From: Sphingomonas naphthae
Lineage (GTDB): Bacteria; Pseudomonadota; Alphaproteobacteria; Sphingomonadales; Sphingomonadaceae
Reading direction: 5' to 3'
NCBI RefSeq assembly: GCF_028607085.1
Contig: NZ_CP117411.1
Location: 310,001-374,000 of the forward strand
DNA length: 64,000 nt
Positions 6,135 to 13,806 of this stretch are shown here, piece after piece. Under the pieces are notes generated by a model, which worked only from the letters and a program-made list of their open reading frames with translations, had not been told where the DNA came from and ran no database searches. A program made the position numbers and the translations under genes. Every line of letters begins with the position of its first letter. Within the stretch, counting starts at the first letter, position 1.

Positions 6135-6805
6135 CCGCCCGCATGACCGCGACGCTGGGGATGGGGCGGGTAGCCGCGCTCTACGTCGAAACCAGCGGCT
6201 GCTACTTCGGTCTGGAGGGGGTGGACCCGTGGGATGAACCGCGCGATGCTCGCCTCTACGCCGGGCCGCATCCGGTCGTGGCGCATCCGCCGTGCCAGCG
6301 GTGGGGGCGCTACTGGGGTGGCTCGCCAACGACGTGGCCGAGACTGGTCAAGGGCGACGACGCAGGCTGCTTTGCGTCCGCCCTAGCTTCTGTGCGCCGC
6401 TGGGGTGGAGTTCTCGAACATCCCGAAGCGTCTCACGCTTGGACCGCTCACGACCTGATCACACCGCCCAAATCGGGAGGTTGGGTGATGGCGGACTGGC
6501 AAGGAGGTTGGACGTGCTGTGTGGAGCAGGGAGCTTATGGTCATGCGGCGCGGAAAGCTACTTGGCTCTACGCTGTGGGCGCAGATCTGCCGTCCTTAAT
6601 CTGGGGTAAGGCCCCCGGCGCCTTCGTCCAGTTCGAAGACGGTTACCATAGCGCGGCGGAGAGAGCGGCGGCGAAGGCTGCCGGCAAGGCGACAGTGGCG
6701 GGACGAGCGTTGCCCCACAAAGCCCGCAACGCAACGCCATTACCATTCCGCGACCTTCTGCTCAGCATGGCCCGCAGCGTGCGTGTTGAAAGCCTCGCAT
6801 CATGA
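6131..6805 (+). CDS. Phage protein with C5-methyltransferase-like PPCQ and EHP motifs
   Basis: 224 residues. Residues 47-58 read HPVVAHPPCQRW, matching motif IV (PCQ, catalytic Cys55) of cytosine-C5 methyltransferases, and residues 93-104 read GVLEHPEASHAW, resembling motif VI (ENV/ENP). The SAM-binding FxGxG motif and a recognition domain are missing, and the length is well below a normal C5 enzyme. It could be a reduced or inactive methyltransferase fold, or a base-modifying partner protein. A second ATG at 6143 begins MTATLGMGR, which resembles the start of the next gene. It overlaps that gene by ATGA, so the two are probably coupled. Confidence 0.6.
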   Translation: MTARMTATLGMGRVAALYVETSGCYFGLEGVDPWDEPRDARLYAGPHPVVAHPPCQRWGRYWGGSPTTWPRLVKGDDAGCFASALASVRRWGGVLEHPEASHAWTAHDLITPPKSGGWVMADWQGGWTCCVEQGAYGHAARKATWLYAVGADLPSLIWGKAPGAFVQFEDGYHSAAERAAAKAAGKATVAGRALPHKARNATPLPFRDLLLSMARSVRVESLAS

Positions 6806-8067
6806 CCGCGACGGTGGGGGTGGGGCGCGGCCCAACCGACAACCTGTTCGCGCGTGGCGTCCGCATGGTCCACGAAGAGGCGATCGAGATGACCCTCGCG
6901 TCGCTGCGCGCATACTGGGATCGACACCAGCATGTCGCCGTCTGCTGGTCGGGCGGGAAGGACAGCACCGCGCTCCTGACGCTGCTGATCCACTTCATCG
7001 ACGCGGGCGAGATACCTCAGCCCGAGCGCCTCTACGTCCTCTATGCGGACACGCGACAGGAGCTGCCGCCGATCCAGGCGTCGGCCGACCTCATCATGGC
7101 CAAGCTGCGGCTCCGCAACTGGATCGAGGTGATCGTGGTGCGCGCGCCGCTCGACAAGCGGTTCATGGCCTACATTCTGGGCAGGGGCGTCCCGCCACCC
7201 AACAACAATACGCTGCGCTGGTGCACCCGCCAGATCAAAGTCGAACCCATGGCCGCCGCGCTGGCCGAGGTGATCGACGGCCTGCCCGGCACGGTGCTGA
7301 CCTTGACCGGCGTACGCGAGGGCGAGAGCGCCGTGCGCGACGGCCGCATCTCGATGTCCTGTTCCAAGGATGGTGCCGAATGCGGGCAGGGCTGGTATCA
7401 GCAGGTGCTGCCCGGCGCCGCCGGCATCAAGGGCCGGATCGCCACGCTCGCGCCGCTGCTCCACTGGCGCGTTTGCATCGTGTGGGATTGGCTGAAGGTG
7501 TTCGCCACCCAGCCGGAGTTCGGCAGCTGGCCGACCGCGATCCTCGCCGATGCCTATGGTGGCGACGACGCTACCGAGATCAACGCGCGCACGGGCTGCA
7601 CCGGTTGCCCGCTGGCGTCGGCGGATACCGCGCTGGCCGTGATCGTCGGCATGGCGGGCTGGGAGCATTGCCGGCCGCTGCTTGGCCTCCGCCCCATCTA
7701 CCGCTGGATGCGCGAGCCGGCCCAGCGTCTGCGCAAGAGCGGGGTCGAGCGCCTCAAGGATGGCTCGATCGCCAAGAACCCGCAGCGAATGGGGCCGCTG
7801 ACCTTGGAAGCGCGCGGGATCGCCCTCGAACAGATCCTCGCCATCCAGGCCGAGGTAACGGCGGGCGCGATCCGCGCCGGCTATCCCGATCGCGGCATCG
7901 ACCTCATCAATGCGGAGGAGGAGGCGCGCATTCGTGAATTGATCGCCGCCCGCACCTTTCCCGACAAGTGGGATGGGGATGAGCCGAGCGCAGCCGCATG
8001 GCTCGATAGCGTTTACGGCGACGGGACCACCCAGCCGATCCTCTTTCGCGATCTGGTGGGCTCATGA
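6802..8067 (+). CDS. PAPS-reductase/DndC-like PP-loop protein
   Basis: 421 residues. Residues 47-60 carry the PP-loop VCWSGGKDSTALLT that binds ATP/PAPS. They are followed by LYVLYADTRQELPP, then NNTLRWCTRQIKVEP (Cys141) and a TGCTGCPL motif (Cys266, Cys269), with further cysteines at 187 and 194. This is the layout of the phosphoadenosine-phosphosulfate reductase family and of DndC, where such cysteines hold an iron-sulfur cluster. In DndC the reaction helps put sulfur into the DNA backbone. No dndA/B/D/E genes are in view, so the product here (thiolation of DNA, nucleotide or RNA) is open. It lies directly after the methyltransferase-like gene. Confidence 0.75.
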   Translation: MTATVGVGRGPTDNLFARGVRMVHEEAIEMTLASLRAYWDRHQHVAVCWSGGKDSTALLTLLIHFIDAGEIPQPERLYVLYADTRQELPPIQASADLIMAKLRLRNWIEVIVVRAPLDKRFMAYILGRGVPPPNNNTLRWCTRQIKVEPMAAALAEVIDGLPGTVLTLTGVREGESAVRDGRISMSCSKDGAECGQGWYQQVLPGAAGIKGRIATLAPLLHWRVCIVWDWLKVFATQPEFGSWPTAILADAYGGDDATEINARTGCTGCPLASADTALAVIVGMAGWEHCRPLLGLRPIYRWMREPAQRLRKSGVERLKDGSIAKNPQRMGPLTLEARGIALEQILAIQAEVTAGAIRAGYPDRGIDLINAEEEARIRELIAARTFPDKWDGDEPSAAAWLDSVYGDGTTQPILFRDLVGS

Positions 8068-8435
8068 CGCCCTCGATCCCCACGATCGCGGCAGGGTTGA
8101 GCGAGGCGCAGACGCGGGAAGCAATGCCCGACCTGTCGCAAATGCAGGCTCGCATCGCTCAAGTAAGAGCGGCCCGCAAGATGACGTTAGACGAGGTGGC
8201 AAAAGCCTCGGGCTTCACAAAAGCTCATATTTGGGAGCTTGAGAAAGGCCGCTCGCGTAATCCTACAGTTCGGGCGGTTTGGGGACTGTCGCGCGCTCTA
8301 GGTGTATCACCCGCATGGTTGCTGGGCCTTGATGCGGAAGCCTCCGCCATTGATCCACTCGCTATCCAGATAGCTGCACTGATCGACCGGGAAATTCGGT
8401 CGCGCGACCACATTCTTCAGGAGGAACGAGGGTGA
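8064..8435 (+). CDS. XRE-family transcriptional regulator
   Basis: 123 residues. A clear XRE helix-turn-helix occupies residues 29-85: IAQVRAARKMTLDEVAKASG, FTKAHIWELEKGRSRNPTV, RALGVSPAWLLGL. The N-terminal 25 residues (MTPSIPTIAAGL) are an extension. It is inside the early operon, overlapping neighbours by 4 bases on both sides, so it probably acts as an internal timing regulator. It is not adjacent to an obvious operator. Confidence 0.8.
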   Translation: MTPSIPTIAAGLSEAQTREAMPDLSQMQARIAQVRAARKMTLDEVAKASGFTKAHIWELEKGRSRNPTVRAVWGLSRALGVSPAWLLGLDAEASAIDPLAIQIAALIDREIRSRDHILQEERG

Positions 8436-8767
8436 GTGACTACGCTAACATTCGTCAGTCGATCATCAACACGCCCGAGACGGCGGACTTTATGGCGGGC
8501 GTTCCGATTGAAGCCGCACATCAGCGTGATCGTTGGGGTGCCGATCATGACGCGGGAAAGACGCCGTTCGATTGGTTCTGGTTGGTCGGTTACCTCGCGC
8601 AGAAGGCTGCGGACGCGGCGGTGCGCGGTGATGCCGAAAAAGCCAAGCATCACACGATCAGCACGGCCGCCGCACTTGCCAACTGGCACGCTGCCATTGC
8701 CGGCGCTGACAGCCGGATGCGACCCGGCGTTGCCCCGTCGATCTATCAAATGGAGCCCACCCAATGA
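8432..8767 (+). CDS. Conserved phage protein, all-helical
   Basis: 111 residues from GTG 8432 with AGGAGG 7 bases upstream. The core, AHQRDRWGADHDAGKTP followed by FDWFWLVGYLAQKAADAAV and KAKHHTISTAAALANWHAAI, is a pattern I know from many phage early regions. The HxxRWGxxHD and HH(T)ISTAAALANWH motifs recall all-alpha nucleotide pyrophosphohydrolase-like proteins. A nucleotide-pool role is only an inference. Coupled to both neighbours by overlapping codons. Confidence 0.6.
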   Translation: MSDYANIRQSIINTPETADFMAGVPIEAAHQRDRWGADHDAGKTPFDWFWLVGYLAQKAADAAVRGDAEKAKHHTISTAAALANWHAAIAGADSRMRPGVAPSIYQMEPTQ

Positions 8768-9924
8768 CCAACCCCACGCAAGAGGCGGTGGCGCTGCTGC
8801 CGTGCCCATTCTGTGGCGGAGAAGCGAGTGCAGACGGTCGGACGCAATATTCCAAGCCGCTAACAGATACATGGTGGGAGGATGGTTCGCCTATCACCGA
8901 AGCGTTTTCCGTCAACTGCATCAAGTGTGGTGCGAGTGCGAATAGCGGCTTGGTCAACGGCTATCAGACAAAGGGCAAAGCCATCGCCGCATGGAACACC
9001 CGCGCCTTGGTCGGCGGATTCCCTGACATCGGACCAGACCCCTTCAAGGTCAGCGATCGAGCGGGCGCCGATGAACGGCTGAAGCGTTCCTACGTCATTC
9101 AACAGAAGGGCGTTCCAGATCAGACGGCGCTCGTTTGGCGCTATGACCTGATGCAGCAGCATTACGAATTGATCCGCCTTCGTTCGATCGTAGCTGATGA
9201 TGAGGCCTCCGCCGCCGATCGGGAGTTGCGGGCGGCGTTGGAGCGGATTGCGAAAATCGTCGAGACGTATCTCTACATCCAGAGCGATAAACTGGAGGAC
9301 ATTCCAAACATTGCCCGCGCCGCCCTCGCCCTCGCGTCATCCGCAGGCGGTGGGGACGATGATGTGCGCCCGCGCGTGGCCGAGGTCGTGGCAGAATACT
9401 CCGGTGATGGAGGAGGTTTCTGGAAGTCCTGTTCGGGGTGCCACGAGACCGAGGATGGTTATGATGTTGGCCACTACCCGTTCAGCGAGGCTTTCGGTTG
9501 CAAGCTCGGCGGCGGGTGCAGCGAGTGCGGCGGGATCGGCGCGACGTGGGATACCACCAATTATACCGAAATGGCCAATTCTATGGAGCGCTATGACGTT
9601 CTGGAGAAGCGCGCCGAAGCTGGCGGGGCCGGGGCTGATGCAGCGGCGAGGGAATACCTCAGCTCGCTGGACTGGCTTCCAGACTATGTGAAGACGTGGC
9701 TCACCACCCCCACGCCAGCGCCCGAGGTGGGCGAGGTGGTGGGGCTTTCGCAGCACATGACAATCGGCCTGTATCATCAACCCGATGGTAATTGGGCTGG
9801 CCAATGTCGGTGTGGGCGGGGCTTCTATGCTTCGACTTATGATGACGCCTGCAAGGATTGGGCAAGCCATGCCATCGCCGCCCTCCCCACCCCTCCCGCG
9901 AAAGGCGACGATCATGGGCTATGA
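8764..9924 (+). CDS. Lar-type zinc-ribbon phage protein with additional Cys-rich regions
   Basis: 386 residues, modular. Residues 13-80 match the Lar (restriction alleviation) zinc-ribbon: LLPCPFCGGEASADG, VNCIKCGASANSG, AIAAWNTRAL. A middle charged helix (about 150-200) is followed by a second cysteine cluster (CSGCHETEDGYDVGH, then CKLGGGCSECGG) and a third short one (GQCRCGRGFYASTYDDA). Lar in the Rac prophage protects DNA from type I restriction, but most Lar-domain phage proteins are untested. The architecture is a composite Ea22-like protein. It overlaps the next gene by 11 bases. Confidence 0.7.
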   Translation: MTNPTQEAVALLPCPFCGGEASADGRTQYSKPLTDTWWEDGSPITEAFSVNCIKCGASANSGLVNGYQTKGKAIAAWNTRALVGGFPDIGPDPFKVSDRAGADERLKRSYVIQQKGVPDQTALVWRYDLMQQHYELIRLRSIVADDEASAADRELRAALERIAKIVETYLYIQSDKLEDIPNIARAALALASSAGGGDDDVRPRVAEVVAEYSGDGGGFWKSCSGCHETEDGYDVGHYPFSEAFGCKLGGGCSECGGIGATWDTTNYTEMANSMERYDVLEKRAEAGGAGADAAAREYLSSLDWLPDYVKTWLTTPTPAPEVGEVVGLSQHMTIGLYHQPDGNWAGQCRCGRGFYASTYDDACKDWASHAIAALPTPPAKGDDHGL

Positions 9925-10108
9925 GGAATTCTGCGCGCGCTTCAAGGCGCGGATGCTGGCGATGGCAGGACCGACGTTCGACGACGGGGGTTCCATCGCG
10001 GATTACGCCGATGCCACAGCGCCGACCTACTTCGAAACCTATTGGCAGCGCGAAGAAGACCCTGAAGGCTGCGCCGATGCCGACATGAGCTATTGGGGTG
10101 AAGAATGA
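9914..10108 (+). CDS. Small acidic phage protein
   Basis: 64 residues from ATG 9914 (MGYEEFCARFKARML). Acidic and aromatic at the C-terminus (YFETYWQREEDPEGCADADM). The start lies within the 3' end of the Lar-type gene, and the stop overlaps the next start. No known motif. Confidence 0.5.
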   Translation: MGYEEFCARFKARMLAMAGPTFDDGGSIADYADATAPTYFETYWQREEDPEGCADADMSYWGEE

Positions 10109-10314
10109 CGACGCGCTGCTCTTGTCGTCGCTGCACAAAGGAGGCCGTCGCCGCCGATCCTCGCGCGGATGGTTTTGGCGGACAAGACCTGCGCATGCAG
10201 CGCATGTTCGTCTGCGCCACTTGCGGCAACAAGCGGTGTCCGCATGCCAATGACCATCGAAACACTTGCACCGGAAGCAATGAATTGGGCCAGATTGGGA
10301 GTGCTTATCCATGA
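10105..10314 (+). CDS. Small Cys-rich (probable zinc-binding) phage protein
   Basis: 69 residues with two CxxC-like pairs: CSCRRC near the start and CATCGNKRCPHANDH at residues 37-51, the second typical of a small zinc ribbon. Probably a DNA- or protein-binding accessory factor. Overlaps both neighbours by 4 bases within the early operon. Confidence 0.55.
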   Translation: MTTRCSCRRCTKEAVAADPRADGFGGQDLRMQRMFVCATCGNKRCPHANDHRNTCTGSNELGQIGSAYP

Positions 10315-10679
10315 CCAATGAAGAGCGGGCCGCGCTGGTGGCGCTGGCGGATCGCGTGGCGGCTGCGAAAAGCCCTGATCGCGACTTGGATGCAGACATC
10401 GCCGAACAGGCGCTCGGGTGGCGCTATGCCACTCTGGGCAGAGACTTTAACGGCGATAATGCCTGCCAAATACTGACGCCATACGGAAGGCTATACGGTA
10501 ACGGCTTCACCTACCCGCCTAAGGGTAAGCTGCATCGGGCGTATCACGTCCCACAATTCACTCGTGATCCTCTTGAAGCCCTTCGGTTCATGGGGCTCCG
10601 ACCGGACGGAGATTGTGCACGCGGCATCCTCGCCCAAGCCCTCCGATCCCGCGCTCTCGCGGGGGAGGTGGGGGAGTGA
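10311..10679 (+). CDS. Phage ABA-sandwich-domain-like protein
   Basis: 122 residues. ALADRVAAAKSPDRDLDADI followed by AEQALGWRYATLG, an aromatic beta section, and FTRDPLEALRFMGLRP near the C-terminus follow the pattern of the 'phage ABA sandwich' family, which is common in early regions of temperate phages and has no known activity. The assignment is by overall pattern. It overlaps the next gene (GTG 10676). Confidence 0.55.
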   Translation: MTNEERAALVALADRVAAAKSPDRDLDADIAEQALGWRYATLGRDFNGDNACQILTPYGRLYGNGFTYPPKGKLHRAYHVPQFTRDPLEALRFMGLRPDGDCARGILAQALRSRALAGEVGE

Positions 10680-11155
10680 GCCGGTACGCAGCATCAACCG
10701 AGGTCAGCAGCTCGCGGTCGCGTGATGAGATCGAGCGGATACTGGAACGCTATGGCGCAGACCAGTTCCTCTATGGCTGGCAGGAGGACAATGCGGTCGT
10801 CGGCTTCCGCATGGGCGGTCGCCACATCAGGTTCATCCTGCCGCTGCCAGCGAAAGACGATCGCCGGTTCACCCACCATAGCCGAGGCGCACGAGAGCCG
10901 GCCGCAGCCTTGAAGGAATGGGAGCAGGCAACCCGCCAACGCTGGCGCGCGCTTGCGCTCGTCATCAAGGCGAAGCTGGAGGCCGTCGAGAGCGGCATCA
11001 GCGTGTTCGAGGACGAGTTCATGGCGAACATTGTCCTGCCCGGCGGGGAAACGGTCAGCCAGTTCATGCGCCCGCAGATCGCAGAGGCTTACCGGATCGG
11101 CAAAGCACCCAACATGCTTCCCATGCTCCCGGCTCCGAAAGGCGGTGACGCATGA
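10676..11155 (+). CDS. Conserved phage protein, unknown function
   Basis: 159 residues from GTG 10676, which overlaps the previous stop; a strong purine-rich GGGGGAG sequence lies just upstream. N-terminal: STEVSSSRSRDEIERILERY then GADQFLYGWQEDNAVVGF and RHIRFILPLP, a pattern I recognise from hypothetical proteins of alphaproteobacterial prophages. Helical centre with WEQATRQRWRALALVIKAKL. No catalytic motif. Confidence 0.6.
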   Translation: MSRYAASTEVSSSRSRDEIERILERYGADQFLYGWQEDNAVVGFRMGGRHIRFILPLPAKDDRRFTHHSRGAREPAAALKEWEQATRQRWRALALVIKAKLEAVESGISVFEDEFMANIVLPGGETVSQFMRPQIAEAYRIGKAPNMLPMLPAPKGGDA

Positions 11156-11184
11156 CCCCGCATATCCCGACGATGGGGGAGTAG
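11152..11184 (+). CDS. Ten-codon remnant or leader ORF before the excisionase-like gene
   Basis: ATG 11152 overlaps the previous stop (ATGA). It encodes MTPHIPTMGE and then a TAG at 11182-11184, two bases before the next ATG. The first residues resemble the start of the XRE gene at 8064 (MTPSIPT). The last codons form the GGGGGAG ribosome-binding site of the next gene. It is either a coupling leader or the stub of a deleted gene. Confidence 0.4.
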   Translation: MTPHIPTMGE

Positions 11185-11185
11185 G

Positions 11186-11425
11186 ATGGGACTTGCCCTT
11201 GCGAGCCTGCCGGACTGGCCGGCGGCCATGAACCGGGATGCGGCGCTGGCCTACACGGGCGTCGCCGAGGCGCAGCTGCGTGCCTGGGAACGGGCCAACA
11301 AGGTCGCGTTCCGCGCGCGCGGGCCGAATGGCCAGAAACTCGTCCTGCGATCGGCGCTCGACGCGGCGCTGGCCGACCTCTTCACCGCCGACGTGTCGGA
11401 GGATCTGAACTTTGGCGACGACTAG
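11186..11425 (+). CDS. Excisionase-like small DNA-binding protein
   Basis: 79 residues, GGGGGAG 5 bases upstream of the ATG. The segment MNRDAALAYTGVAEAQLRAW then NKVAFRARGPNGQKLVLRSA resembles a winged/MerR-type helix-turn-helix of the excisionase and AlpA kind. Placement immediately before, and overlapping, the integrase supports an Xis role. It could equally be an adaptor regulator of integrase expression. Confidence 0.6.
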   Translation: MGLALASLPDWPAAMNRDAALAYTGVAEAQLRAWERANKVAFRARGPNGQKLVLRSALDAALADLFTADVSEDLNFGDD

Positions 11426-12644
11426 GAGCCGGCCGGCCGTGCTGCGGATGCCTGCCTATGTGCAGGCGCGCAAGCTCGCTGGTGGCGCGATCTCCTATTA
11501 TTGGGTCCGCCCGAAATGGGCCTCGCCGCCGGCCATGCGGCACGATCGCATGTGTCCCGTGGTGTCCACCGCCCTCGGCGCCGATCCGGCCGCCGCGATC
11601 CCGCGCGCCGACGCGCTGAACGCGGCGTTCAAGGAATGGCGCCTCGGTGCCGGCCGAACCGAGTTGGTTCCCGGCTCCGTGCGCTGGCTGTTCGATTGGT
11701 ATCGCAAGAGCGAGCGGTACACGACGAAAGCCTGGAAGACCCGCAAGGGCTATAAGGTCGCCATGGACGGCGTGGAGGCGATGGCGATGAAAATCGGCAT
11801 CTTCGGAGACCGCCAAGCAGGAGCGATAGACGCGCCAGCCGCCGACAAGCTCTATGCGCGGGCGCGGGCGAAGCATGGCGAGCGCCAAGGCAGCTATATG
11901 ATGCAGGTCTGCCGCCTCGTGTGGAACCAGGCGATGCGGCCCGGCTACAGCAAGGCGACGGGCGTAAAGGCCAATCCATTCTCGGGCATGGGGATCAAAA
12001 GCACCTCGGGCACGGGAAACCGCGCAGCGACGCGCGCCGAATACGACGCCTACAGGGCCACTGCGCGCGCGATGGGCAAGCAGAGCATGGCCACGGCCGC
12101 CGCGATCTGCTTTGAGGGCTGTCAGCGCGTCTATGACGCCTTCGGCTTCGAGGATCCCGACAAGAAGGTGCGCGGGGTGATGTGGCGGGACTATCGGCCC
12201 GGCGAGCGCATCAGCCTGATCCAGTCGAAGACCGGCAACCTGGTGAAGATCCCGCTCGTCGATTCGATCGATGGTGAAGCGGTGGTCCTTTACCCCGATC
12301 TCGAGGAAGAGCTGGGGCGCATGGTCCGCCGCGAGGACGGCGGGCTGATCGGCGAGGCCTATGACGTCGACTACATGGCGAAGCTGCATCGCCGCATCCG
12401 CAAGAAGGCCGGGCTTCCGTCCGATCTGCGCTTCACCGGCTTCCGCCACGGCGGCATCACCGAGATTGGAGACGCGGGCGAGGACGACGTGCGCGCGGTC
12501 TCGGGCCATAAGACCCTCGATATCACCGCGATCTACAACAAGGCGAGCGAGGCCAAGGGGCGCCGAATCGCCCTCAAGCGGCGCGAGCATGTGGCACTCA
12601 TCACCGCTGGCGACACCGTCGAAGGCGACGAGAACGAGCCGTGA
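11412..12644 (+). CDS. int: Tyrosine recombinase (phage integrase)
   Basis: 410 residues from TTG 11412 with GGAGGA 8 bases upstream. The N-terminal third is arm/core-binding; the catalytic domain begins near residue 205. Visible catalytic elements are the Arg in EGCQRVYDAF, a Lys in IQSKTGNLVKIPL, the Arg in RFTGFRHGGITE, the His in VSGHKTLDIT and the Tyr in AIYNK. The usual first His of HxxR is Thr here (TGFR). The gene ends 97 bases before the tRNA-Asn gene, into whose 3' end the element is inferred to have integrated. Confidence 0.93.
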   Translation: MATTRSRPAVLRMPAYVQARKLAGGAISYYWVRPKWASPPAMRHDRMCPVVSTALGADPAAAIPRADALNAAFKEWRLGAGRTELVPGSVRWLFDWYRKSERYTTKAWKTRKGYKVAMDGVEAMAMKIGIFGDRQAGAIDAPAADKLYARARAKHGERQGSYMMQVCRLVWNQAMRPGYSKATGVKANPFSGMGIKSTSGTGNRAATRAEYDAYRATARAMGKQSMATAAAICFEGCQRVYDAFGFEDPDKKVRGVMWRDYRPGERISLIQSKTGNLVKIPLVDSIDGEAVVLYPDLEEELGRMVRREDGGLIGEAYDVDYMAKLHRRIRKKAGLPSDLRFTGFRHGGITEIGDAGEDDVRAVSGHKTLDITAIYNKASEAKGRRIALKRREHVALITAGDTVEGDENEP

Positions 12645-12679
12645 ATGTCAGAATGGGTGTCATAACGCGTGTCATAATG
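12644..12679. repeat. Three 12-base tandem repeats after the integrase
   Basis: AATGTCAGAATG, GGTGTCATAACG and CGTGTCATAATG follow each other directly from the last base of the integrase stop. The second and third share GTGTCATAA. Short direct repeats between int and the attachment site commonly serve as integrase arm-type sites; here that is an inference. Confidence 0.6.
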
Positions 12680-12737
12680 GCGCGCGGGCACAGCTCCGCC
12701 TTCGACAGAAAAATGGCTGTTTTCTGCGGAGTGTGCT

Positions 12738-12760
12738 GGCTCCCCGGGCCTGATTCGAAC
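12738..12760. other. Predicted attachment-site junction in the tRNA-Asn 3' end
   Basis: The 3' end of tRNA-Asn, including an encoded CCA, faces the integrase and lies 94 bases from its stop. Integration into tRNA 3' ends is the common habit of this integrase family. The exact crossover bases cannot be read without the partner copy, which must lie left of position 1. Confidence 0.5.
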
Positions 12761-12812
12761 AGGCGACCATTCGATTAACAGTCGAACGCTCTACCGCTGA
12801 GCTACCGGGGAA
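12741..12812 (-). tRNA. tRNA-Asn (anticodon GTT)
   Basis: A complete cloverleaf reads on the minus strand: acceptor TCCCCGG/CCGGGGA, D-arm GCTC/GAGC, anticodon stem TTCGA/TCGAA with loop CTGTTAA (anticodon GTT), T-arm GCCTG/CAGGC with loop TTCGAAT. Discriminator G at 12741 and an encoded CCA at 12738-12740. It is the inferred insertion site of the prophage. Confidence 0.97.
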
Positions 12813-12849
12813 CACTGGCTTCCCAACGGCAATCCCGTCGGGAGGCGCG

Positions 12850-12879
12850 CCTATAGCAGCGGGTGTTCGAAACTTGCAA
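12850..12879 (-). promoter_or_regulatory. Promoter of tRNA-Asn
   Basis: Leftward: -35 TTGCAA (12879-12874), 18-base spacer, -10 TATAGG (12855-12850), about 38 bases before the mature tRNA 5' end. Confidence 0.5.
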
Positions 12880-12916
12880 GGGGCGATCTTGCGCTCCCGG
12901 CGCTCTCTGAAACTTA

Positions 12917-13000
12917 CCCGTTCGTCCTGAGCGAAGTCGAAGGACGTGCCCAAACGATGCGCTCAGTCTCCCGTGCTTCGACTTCGCTCAGCACGAACGG
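12917..13000. repeat. Hairpin intergenic repeat, family A (copy 1)
   Basis: Starts CCCGTTCGTCCTGAGCGAAG and ends with the near-complement GACTTCGCTCAGCACGAACG. The same element occurs at 37149-37231 and 38885-38955. It lies just downstream of nadK. With the tRNA gene and its promoter it accounts for most of the gap 12645-13022; nothing else is seen there. Confidence 0.85.
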
Positions 13001-13022
13001 CTCAGGTCGGGTGTGCGCCCCC

Positions 13023-13799
13023 TCAGATCACGAACTGCTCCATCGTGATCCGGTCATCCAGCGCATGTTCGGGATCGAACAGCAGCGTCAGCGTGCTGCT
13101 CCGGTCGATCGCCACCTCCACCGTCGCCACGTCGCGCACCTCGCGCTGGTCGGCCACGGCCGAGACCGGGCGCTTGACCGGATCGAGCACGCGGAAGCCG
13201 ATGCGGGTGCGATCGGGCAGGATGGCGCCACGCCAGCGGCGCGGGCGGAAGGCGCTGATCGGGGTGAGCGCGATCAGCGACGAATCGAGCGGCAGGATCG
13301 GCCCGTGGGCGGAAAGATTGTAGGCGGTCGATCCCGCCGGCGTCGCCGCCAGCACCCCGTCGCACACCAGTTCGGGCAGCACGACCCGGCCGTTGACGGT
13401 CACCTCCAGCCGCGCCGTCTGGCGGGTTTCGCGCAGCAGCGACACCTCGTTGATCGCGGCATAGGTGACGACCTCGCCCGATACGGTCGTGGCCGTCATC
13501 CGCAGCGGCGTCACCGTGAAGCTGCGCGCGCGCAGGATGCGGCTTTCGAGCAGGTCGGGCGACCATTCGTTCATCAGGAAGCCGACGGTGCCGAGGTTCA
13601 TCCCGAACACCGGCAGGGCGCGATGCCGGTCGAGCATGGCGTGCAGGGTCTGGAGCAGGAAGCCATCGCCGCCCAGCGCCACCACCAGCTCGGCCTCGCC
13701 GATCGGCACCCAATCGTAGCGCTGGCGCAGGTCCGCCGCCGCCACCTGCGCCTGTTCGGTCGGGGAGGCGGCCAGCGCGAGCCGGCGCTCGCCGCTCAT
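13023..13799 (-). CDS. nadK: NAD kinase
   Basis: 258 residues. It phosphorylates NAD to NADP in the cytosol. The diagnostic GGDG motif is at residues 43-46 (VVALGGDGFLLQ), followed by GMNLGTVGFLMNE, INEVSLLRE and VCDGVLAATPAGSTAYN, all conserved in NAD kinases. It starts 7 bases after the end of moaA, so the pair is probably one transcript. The length is slightly short of E. coli NadK (292), normal for alphaproteobacteria. Confidence 0.95.
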   Translation of the reverse strand: MSGERRLALAASPTEQAQVAAADLRQRYDWVPIGEAELVVALGGDGFLLQTLHAMLDRHRALPVFGMNLGTVGFLMNEWSPDLLESRILRARSFTVTPLRMTATTVSGEVVTYAAINEVSLLRETRQTARLEVTVNGRVVLPELVCDGVLAATPAGSTAYNLSAHGPILPLDSSLIALTPISAFRPRRWRGAILPDRTRIGFRVLDPVKRPVSAVADQREVRDVATVEVAIDRSSTLTLLFDPEHALDDRITMEQFVI

Positions 13800-13806
13800 G
13801 GCGTCG

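Noticed and set aside
6131-6805. A functional cytosine methyltransferase
   Set aside because: The SAM-binding motif and target-recognition domain are absent, so only methyltransferase-like motifs are claimed.
12644-12679. CRISPR array
   Set aside because: Only three contiguous 12-base repeats without spacers; no cas genes in the window.
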